Assembly: GCA_019925105.1 (NCBI GenBank)
Contig: JAHGAU010000010.1
Location: forward strand, 868,001-932,000
Direction of reading: 5' to 3'
Length of the DNA stretch: 64,000 nucleotides
DNA from: Niebla homalea
Lineage: Eukaryota > Ascomycota > Lecanoromycetes > Lecanorales > Ramalinaceae
Part shown: in pieces, positions 56,811 to 64,000 of the stretch
Numbering within the stretch: the first letter of the stretch is position 1
How the letters are laid out: each line of letters begins with the position of its first letter
Translations under genes and position numbers: made by a program
The notes under the pieces: model-generated
What the model was told of the DNA's origin: nothing
Seen by the model: only the letters and a program-made list of their open reading frames with translations
Databases searched by the model: none

Positions 56811-57856
56811 GAAACAGTCGAATCGTTCCCCCTCGGGTACCCCCAATTCAGCACCTTGGTGGGAGCGCATCCAGCTTTCAGTGTGTCTCGACGCTTTTCT
56901 GTCGTTCGTGCGCGGCTCCTCCTCCTCAAGCAACAGCGGGTGGCAGTACTGGAGAAGCAGCTTGAAGAGCTCGACCAACAAGAGTCACGACCACTATATC
57001 TCGGCAGCTTCCAAGCAGATGCGAATGCCTTGCGATCGCAAGTCCTCAAAGATCTCGACAAGGCGTTAGCGGACTACGGTAAGTCATACGCTCGAACCTT
57101 TTCCATCCTGTTCAGCCGAGATAAGCAATTTGATTACGAGACACCGATGGAGAGTGAAGACTTTCTCAAGCGTGATAACGTCCAGTGGAATGTTTTAACG
57201 CAGAGCTAAATGAGCTGATGAAGCGAAACACCGAGATACTGCAACTGCCTCAAGCGCCGCAGCAGAGCGTAGCTAGTTTATCAAATTGGGTCAATAGCAC
57301 TGGCAGCATTGTGCGGAAGGAGACGGCATTCTTATATGACCGAGACTTGTGCGCTGTTGGAGGTCAGAAAGATTGCGGTATAGCCTGGATTGAATCTCTC
57401 ATTGAACGCATTTTTATCTTTGTCTACCTATCTATTGTTCAACCACGGCGGCTTGGACCCTTCCAACCTCAACTGCCAAGTCAGGCTGAGGCAGAACGCC
57501 AGTATCCAACATCGGCAGCAGCATCGTATAACAAGCAAATCCTTTTATTTGAAGGCCTTGCGCGGCGTCTCGTTGGGCATCTTTGTATCACAACGCTCGT
57601 TGTGCTCCTCTTAATAATCCCCATGATCGTTATGCAGGCCATGAGCAGCGCTACAATGCAAATGGTTTGCATTATGCTAATGTCTATCTTGTTCACTGCC
57701 ATTATATCGGGCCCAGTCAATGGCCGTACGGCAGAGATTTTCGGTCCTAGTGCTACGTATAGATAATTCACTGGCTGTTTGCTGAACAATTGCTGATTCG
57801 TATCTAGGTACGTCGCGCTGCTGGCGATTTTTTTGACTACGAAGAGCAAGCAGTAG
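56811..57856 (+). pseudogene. DUF6594 membrane protein, one frameshift, no clear start
   Basis: The first readable block is ESFPLGYPQFSTLVGAHP, then FSVSRRFSVVRARLLLLKQQ and VLEKQLEELD, the hallmark of DUF6594 (GYPxLAxF...RRFxxLxxxxLLxLQxEL). The frame ends at 57,209, and the next frame takes over at about 57,185 (AELNELMKRNTEILQLPQ), indicating a one-base shift. The C-terminal membrane part has two to three hydrophobic helices (CITTLVVLLLIIPMIVM and MVCIMLMSILFTAII). A 51-nt intron (57,757-57,807; GTATAG...TCTAG) joins it in phase to YVALLAIFLTTKSKQ and a TAG at 57,854. No start Met is visible before an in-frame stop. Function of the family is unknown; it is a predicted membrane protein. Confidence 0.75.
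57757..57807 (+). other. intron in the DUF6594 gene
   Basis: GTATAG donor, ATCTAG acceptor, 51 nt. Splicing replaces a premature stop by the hydrophobic end typical of DUF6594. Confidence 0.75.
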
Positions 57857-58120
57857 CTTTCTGTCTTTGGGTATCGCTCGCTAATATTTCCTTGTATGAG
57901 ACAAATTATTATCATCGTCAAAAGACTTAATAGTGATAATTTGTACTTCTAGACTGGTAAACTATAATGTTCCTGCGTCAACTAAGTGGTGTCATCCCCA
58001 GTCGATTCGTATGGACAGGTAGAACATATAAGATGGAGAGAGGACGACTGGTGAACTAGAGAAGATACGTCAAGGTCCATATCTCAGCTCACTAGCCTCT
58101 GCTGCCATCCAGATGAGAAT

Positions 58121-61100
58121 TCAAACGCCAAAATGAACGTAAGGGACCCAATAGGGTTGGATAGGCTTCGTGTCTTCATCCAGGTCGCAATCCCTGAGAA
58201 TTACCGCCTTGTCTTGACTTGGATCCGATCGCTGTACCGCCATTTGATCGTCATCAAGTCCTTTCATGCGTCTTAATGCCTTCCTTGCAGAATTCTCCTC
58301 CATCAACTTTTTTCGAAGGCTTCTGCTTGCATGATGCAGTCCCCCGCTGACCGATTCATCGCTCAATCCATGATCTTGCATCCATTTATATGTCGTTGTC
58401 GCCATCTCCTCGCACGACTTGTCGTTAACTCCCCACAGGGTACCAATGACGTGTCGAAAGCCGGCAAGCTGATATGCGCTGATTAGGTGAAGACTTTCGT
58501 CGAGAAAGTGATCGCGCTTGATTCGACCGGTCCCACAAGCCGACAGATAGGCAAGAAATGGCGCCTGCTTCCGGAGGTTCGTCTCAAGTAGACTTGCTAC
58601 TGTCAACGGCTTTGTTTCCCAATCTTGCAAAAGTAGAAGGCTTCTTGCTGGATCAGATTGATCGGTAAAACCATGACCAGCAAAGTGGAATATCTTACAG
58701 CCGTTTAAAGCAGATAAAACTTGTTCTTTGTACGGCGATGGCTTGCTCACTTGTAAATCCATGGAGCTGCAAAGTCTTTCCAACTCCTGAATCTCTTGCG
58801 TCGCAAATTCAAGATCTTCACAGCATGGTGTCTTGTGCATTGCCAGTAGAATGACCTTTTCTGAACTTGGCCTCCTCGTTGGCTGGGGACGGTGACGGCG
58901 GCCGTGGATGATTGCCTTCACAGAGGAGCTATAGGATGATATTACACGGTCAATGACAGCATCTGATGAGCTTTGAGACTGATCACCCGCCGCATGAATA
59001 GGGAATTTGGCTAGGAGACCCGTAGGAATCCACCATATGTGAGGCCAGCGGTCAGTAGAAGGGGTTTGGGTAAATCCAAGTGTATCAAGAACTGGCCGGG
59101 CGATAGTGTTCCACAGCCATTTGAGGACTTCCGGTTTCGCTAATGCTTCCGGTTCCAATGATGCTTCTATAGCATGAGCTCGAATATCGCTGGCGTGGAG
59201 GTGAGGTAACTGTAAAGCCCGTATCCGAGTTTTCTCGATGATTAAAGCATCGCAGCGGTAGTCAGTCCCATTGATGATAATGATCGGACCGCATTCTGCA
59301 GCGGCCTTCAACTCATCCTCGGATGGGGCGCGAAGAAATCGATCAAATTCGGGAAGTCGCTGAATTTGCTGAATCACTCGCTCTAATTCCTTGCCAGCAG
59401 TATAGCGTTGATCGACCTTGTGTTGTATTTTCATCGCCGGAGAATCGAGCTGATCCCGAAGAGTGACGTATTTTTTTGCCAGCTGAGGATGCTTTTGTTC
59501 AAGGTCGGATATATCGGTACGTAGTTCATTTATGGACCCTGTAATCACCCCACGGCCAAGTTCAAGGGCCTGGACCGCATCAGATGGTGTTTTCGCTGCA
59601 TTTAAGGCTACTGCCGACGCTGTAGAAGCCAAGCCAACAATGTCCATGAGCAGTTGTTGCTTATCCGAGGTCTCAAGAGAGCGAGGTGTAAGTAGAGAAA
59701 CCAGGATCAGGGTTTTCGAAGCAGCATCGTGGGCTCGAGGCCAGTCCTGAGCGCCCGCAAAGAGTTCAAGCGAAAGCTTTCCAGCTTTCAATCGTTGCCT
59801 GACAGGAGACGAAGACTGATTAAGAGCTTCCTGACATCGCTGAGTGGCTGTTTCAAGATCTGCTATTGCTCCTGTTCTGTGATATTTATCACGATATCCA
59901 ATTCTAAGATTATAAAGTCGACCTGCTTAATCTGGATGATCTATTAATGTTATATCGAGACCTTCCTGAAATTATTAAAGGGTTATTTTAAGATTTATTA
60001 TTGCTTTTATTCTGCAATATTTCTTATTATATTTAATTTTAAGATTATAAAGTTAAACTATTTAATCTAAATAATTTATTAATATTATATTAAAACCTTC
60101 TTAAGATCGTTAAATAACTATTTTAAGATTTATTATTATTTTTATTTTACGATATTTATTACGATATTTACTTTTAAGATTATAAAGTTAATTTATTTAA
60201 TTTAAATAATTTATTAATATTATATTAAGAGCTTCTTAAGATCGTTAAATAATTATTTTAAGATTTATTATTATTTTTATTTTACGATATTTTTTATTAT
60301 ATTTACTTTTAAGATTATAAAATCGATTTATTTAATTTAAATAATCTATTAATATTATATTAAAAGCTTCTTAAGATTGTTAAATAACTATTTTAAAATT
60401 TATTATTACTTTTATTTTATTATATTTCTTATTATATTTAATTTTAAGATTATAAATTTAAGTTATTTAACCTAAATAATCTATTAATGTTATATCGAGA
60501 CCTTCTAGAAATTATTAAAAAATTATTTTAAAATCTATTATTACTTTTATTTTATTATATTTATTACGGTATTTACTTTTAAGATTATAAAGTTAACTTA
60601 TTTAATCTAAATAATCTATTAATATTATATTAAAAGCTTCTTAAAATCATTAAAAAACTATTTTAAGATTTATTATTATTTTTATTCTACGATATTTATT
60701 ATAATATTTATTTTTAAAATTATAAAGTTAACTTACTTAATTTAAATAATTTATTAATATTATATTGAAACCTTCTTAAAATTATTAAAGGGCTATTTTA
60801 AAATCTATTATTGCTTTTATTCTATAATATTTATTATTATATTTATTTTTAAGATTATAAAGTTAAATTATTTAATTTAAATAATTTATTAATATTATAT
60901 TAAGGCCTTCTTAAGATCGTTAAATAGCTATTTTAAGATCTATTATTATTCTTATTCGGTTATATTTATTATAATATCTATTTTTAAGATTAATAAGTTA
61001 ACTTATTTAATCTAGATAATCTATTAATATTATATTAAAACCTTCCTGAAATCGTTAAAGGGCTATTTTAAAATCCGTTATTGCTTTTATTCTACTATAT

Positions 61101-63010
61101 TTATTATAATATTTACTTTTAAGATTAATAAATCGATTTACTTAATCTAAATAATCTATTAATATTATATTAAGAGCTTCTTAAAATTATTAAAAAGTTA
61201 TTTTAAAATCCGTTATTATTTTTATTCTATTATATTTATTACGATATTTACTTTTAAGAATATAAAGTTAAACTATTTAATCTGGATAATCTATTAATAT
61301 TATATTAAGACCTTCTTAAAATTATTAAATAATTATTTTAAGATTTATTATTACTTTTATTTTATAATATTTATTATTATATTTACTTTTAAGATTATAA
61401 AGTTAAGCTATTTAATTTAAATAATCTATTAATATTATATTAAGACTTTTTTAAAATCGTTAAAAAGTTATTTTAAGATTTATTATTGCTTTTATTTAAT
61501 TATATTTATTATAATATTTACTTTTAAGATTAATAAGTTAACATATTTAATCTAGATAATCTATTAATATTATATTAAAACCTTCTTAAAATCATTAAAG
61601 GGTTATTTTAAGATCCGTTGTTATTCTTATTCTATTATATTTATTATAATATTTACTTTTAAGATTATAAAATTAACTTACTTAATTTAAATAATTTATT
61701 AATATTATATTAAAAGCTACTTAAAATCGTTAAAAGGCTATTTTAAGATCTATTATTACTCTTATTTTACGATATTTATTATAATATTTATTTTTAAAAT
61801 TATAAAGTTAACTTATTTAATTTAAATAATTTATTAATATTATATTGAAACCTTTTAAAATTATTAAAGGGCTATTTTAAAATTTATTATTGCTTTTATT
61901 CTATAATATTTATTATTATATTTACTTTTAAGATTATAAAGTTAAGTTACTTAATCTAAATAATCTATTAATATTATATTAAGGCCTTCTTAAGATCGTT
62001 AAATAGCTATTTTAAGATTTATTATTACTTTTATTCGGCTATATTTATTATAATATTTATTTTTAAGATTAATAAGTTAATTTATTTAATCTAGATAATC
62101 TATTAATATTATATTAAAACCTTCTTAAAATTATTAAAGGGCTATTTTAAAATCCGTTATTACTTTTATTCTACTATATTTATTATAATATTTACTTTTA
62201 AGATTAATAAGTTAACCTACTTAATTTAAATAATCTATTAATATTATATTAAGAGCTTCTTAAAATTATTAAAAAGCTATTTTAAAATCCGTTATTACTT
62301 TTATTTTATTATATTTATTACGATATTTACTTTTAAGAGTATAAAGTTAAACTATTTAATTTAAATAATCTATTAATATTATATTAAGATTTTCTTAAAA
62401 TCGTTAAATAGCTATTTTAAGATTTATTATTACTTTTATTCTACGATATTTATTATTATATTTATTTTTAAGATTATAAAGTTAAGCTATTCGATTTAAA
62501 TAATATATTAATATTATATTAAGAGCTTCTTAAAATCACTAAATAACTATTTTAAAATCTATTATTACTTTTATTTTATTATATTTATTATAATATTTAA
62601 TTTTAAGATTATTAAATAAAGTTATTTAACTTAAATAATCTATTAATATTATATTAAAAGCTTCTTAAGATCGTTAAATAATTATTTTAAGATCCGTTAT
62701 TACTTTTATTCTATTATATTTATTATGATATCCAATTCCGAGATTATTAAGTAAAACTATTTAATCTAAATAATCTATTAATATTATATTAAGAGCTTCC
62801 TGAAATCGTTAAAGGGCTATTTTAAGATCCGCTATTACTCCTATTCTATTATATTTATTACGATATTTACGTCCAAGATTATTAAGTCGATATACTCGAT
62901 TTAAATGATCTACTAATATTATATCGAGAGCTTCCTGAAATCGCTGAAGGGCTGTTTCAAGATCTGCCATTGCTCCTGCTCTTTCGGTATTTGTCTCCGT
63001 ATTTAGTCGC
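58121..63010 (-). pseudogene. TPR-CHAT protein: intact CHAT domain, TPR array destroyed by RIP
   Basis: The 3' part (59,791-58,121) is an open, unmutated frame of 556 codons. It has a helical linker and a CHAT caspase-like domain with FHFAGHGF (His373 in this frame) and AYLSACGTG (Cys419), both catalytic residues present. Upstream, 59,860-63,000 is an array of 45-residue TPR units. The first and last are unmutated (ADLETALQRFQEALDI at about 62,955; YRDKYHRTGAIADLETATQR at about 59,870); all others are riddled with TAA/TAG. A stop also sits at about 59,930, and a one-base shift is likely near 62,990. TPR-CHAT proteins are sensor-effector proteases: TPRs bind, CHAT cleaves. The true N terminus was not found. 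Confidence 0.88.
59860..63000 (-). repeat. 23-unit, 135-bp intragenic TPR repeat array, RIP-mutated
   Basis: The word 'aatctattaat' (or a close variant) recurs at 59,938, 60,073, 60,208, 60,343, 60,478, 60,613 and so on to 62,907. That is 22 intervals of exactly 135 bp except for one single-base loss near 61,855. Units differ by transitions only in nearly all places. Confidence 0.93.
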
Positions 63011-63012
63011 AA

Positions 63013-63840
63013 GATTTCTAGAAGTATACTTGTTGGGCTTTAGACAAAACAGGGGTGAGCATTAGAAACAAAGACTCGTATATGAAACGTATAATAGACT
63101 CTGAATAAGACATTAAAATGACAGATTATATACCCAAACTTTTAGCATTATACTTATACCAGAGATATCCGCTAGTAATGTATTCCCTTCTTTCGAACTT
63201 ATCAGTTGCAGATCCTGTTGGATTCTTCCGGTAGAATGCCCATCAGGCCGCAGTAAAAGTCGTGAGGGCGGCTTTTCTGATGTATCAACCAGTCAATGAC
63301 TTTTACTACCCTTCTTTAGGGAAATAAGCCTTGTCGACTACGGGCGTCTTCTTAATGCATATAAGCCTACTTAGCCACGGACGTATCATATGGCATATAC
63401 CAGACCACTACATCAGACTATTGGAAGCAGAAACTTTGTACCGCAGCCAAATTAATCGGATTCATTCTAGTTGGCCCAACAATATGCGTATGAAGATGGT
63501 ATCCACGGATCAGCGCAAATTGTATTCAGGTATCTGCGGCAGCATTATGTGCCTGTGCTTTGAGACCGCGCTACTTATAGTAAATGCATGATATGAGCCA
63601 AGTGGACAGCGGCTGAGGAGACTAAGGCGTCATTAGTAACAGATGATGAGATAGGACTCAAGATTGTTGCGAGCGTGCCTGCATACGACAGGCATTTGGG
63701 GTTTGGGAGAGTGATATGCGTTCGGACTCGGATAACTCCATGCGCTAGTCGAATGCAGTTAGAGGTCTTGGCAACTCTGTCGCACAAAGGCCTTCTTGCG
63801 GACTTCATGTGTATTTACTCTTCATAGTTGTTTTTTCGTA
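63013..63840. other. upstream of the TPR-CHAT gene, no supported gene
   Basis: Normal composition. Frames at 63,331-63,591 (+) and 63,575-63,808 (-) show no motifs and are uncertain. A TPR-like NLATKYGDKY at about 63,000-63,030 suggests the CHAT gene once extended here. Confidence 0.35.
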
Positions 63841-63841
63841 T

Positions 63842-64000
63842 AATAGAACCCTTGTTGATCCACTTTCCAAGCACGGTCTTAACAAAGATGCTCTACGAAA
63901 TTCCTTCTGAAGCGCCATACGCAAATTCTGCAACATTGGTAGACTATATTATGTCCACGGTAACAGCCTTGGACCGAGTGGTTCGGCGCTATCCATGCAA
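63842..64000 (+). CDS. partial open frame running off the right edge
   Basis: Open for 53 codons to the window end (PSTVLTKMLYEIPSEAPY, then DYIMSTVTALDRVV). It could be the start of a gene with an ATG at about 63,889. No family recognised. The opposite strand is less open. Confidence 0.3.

Noticed and set aside
59860..63000. AT-rich tandem array that looks like a satellite, centromeric repeat or CRISPR-like array
   Set aside because: The 135-bp period equals 45 codons, the - strand reads as TPR units at both unmutated ends, and the array is in line with a CHAT domain. It is coding sequence hit by RIP.

Overview
The window looks like a repeat-rich accessory region of a filamentous ascomycete (Pezizomycotina). 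Three things point there. Spliced genes have short fungal introns (47-75 nt, GT...AG). Several gene families are typical of filamentous fungi: FunK1 kinase, DUF3435, DUF6594, DUF7587 and TPR-CHAT. Most of the sequence also carries the mark of repeat-induced point mutation (RIP): very AT-rich blocks in which reading frames stay in register and stop codons sit where CAA/CAG would fit.

1-22,968 is a stack of nested transposons. A RIP-degraded Helitron on the + strand runs in from the left edge to about 4,095. A Ty1/copia element on the - strand (copia-1) spans 4,241-22,968. It was split between protease and integrase by a second Helitron (about 8,292-20,655), which was in turn split by another copia element on the + strand (copia-2, 8,885-15,077) with a perfect 5-bp target duplication. 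Order of arrival: copia-1, Helitron-2, copia-2.

22,969-35,040 holds RIP-degraded coding relics on both strands that I cannot name, islands spared by RIP, an orphan two-exon gene (33,822-32,729), a 61-bp minisatellite and an 86-bp palindromic MITE-like element. 35,461-40,237 holds two convergent RIP-killed genes: a DUF3435 tyrosine recombinase, the family that includes Starship 'captains', and a fungal P-loop NTPase whose unmutated N-terminal exon survives.

40,240-51,500 is a mosaic of gene fragments (LINE-type RNase H, DUF7587, FunK1), degenerate short-word repeat arrays and a pair of inverted repeats of about 330 bp. One of the inverted repeats interrupts the FunK1 gene. 51,514-63,010 is the most gene-like part: an intact caspase-fold protein with a DUF4384-like tail, a Tc1/mariner transposase relic, a small unknown two-exon gene, a DUF6594 membrane protein and a large TPR-CHAT gene. 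The CHAT end of that last gene is intact, but its array of 23 in-register 45-residue repeats has been selectively destroyed by RIP. Two caspase-clan proteins, a membrane protein and small unknown proteins so close together recall fungal regulated-cell-death/allorecognition neighbourhoods; that reading is inference.
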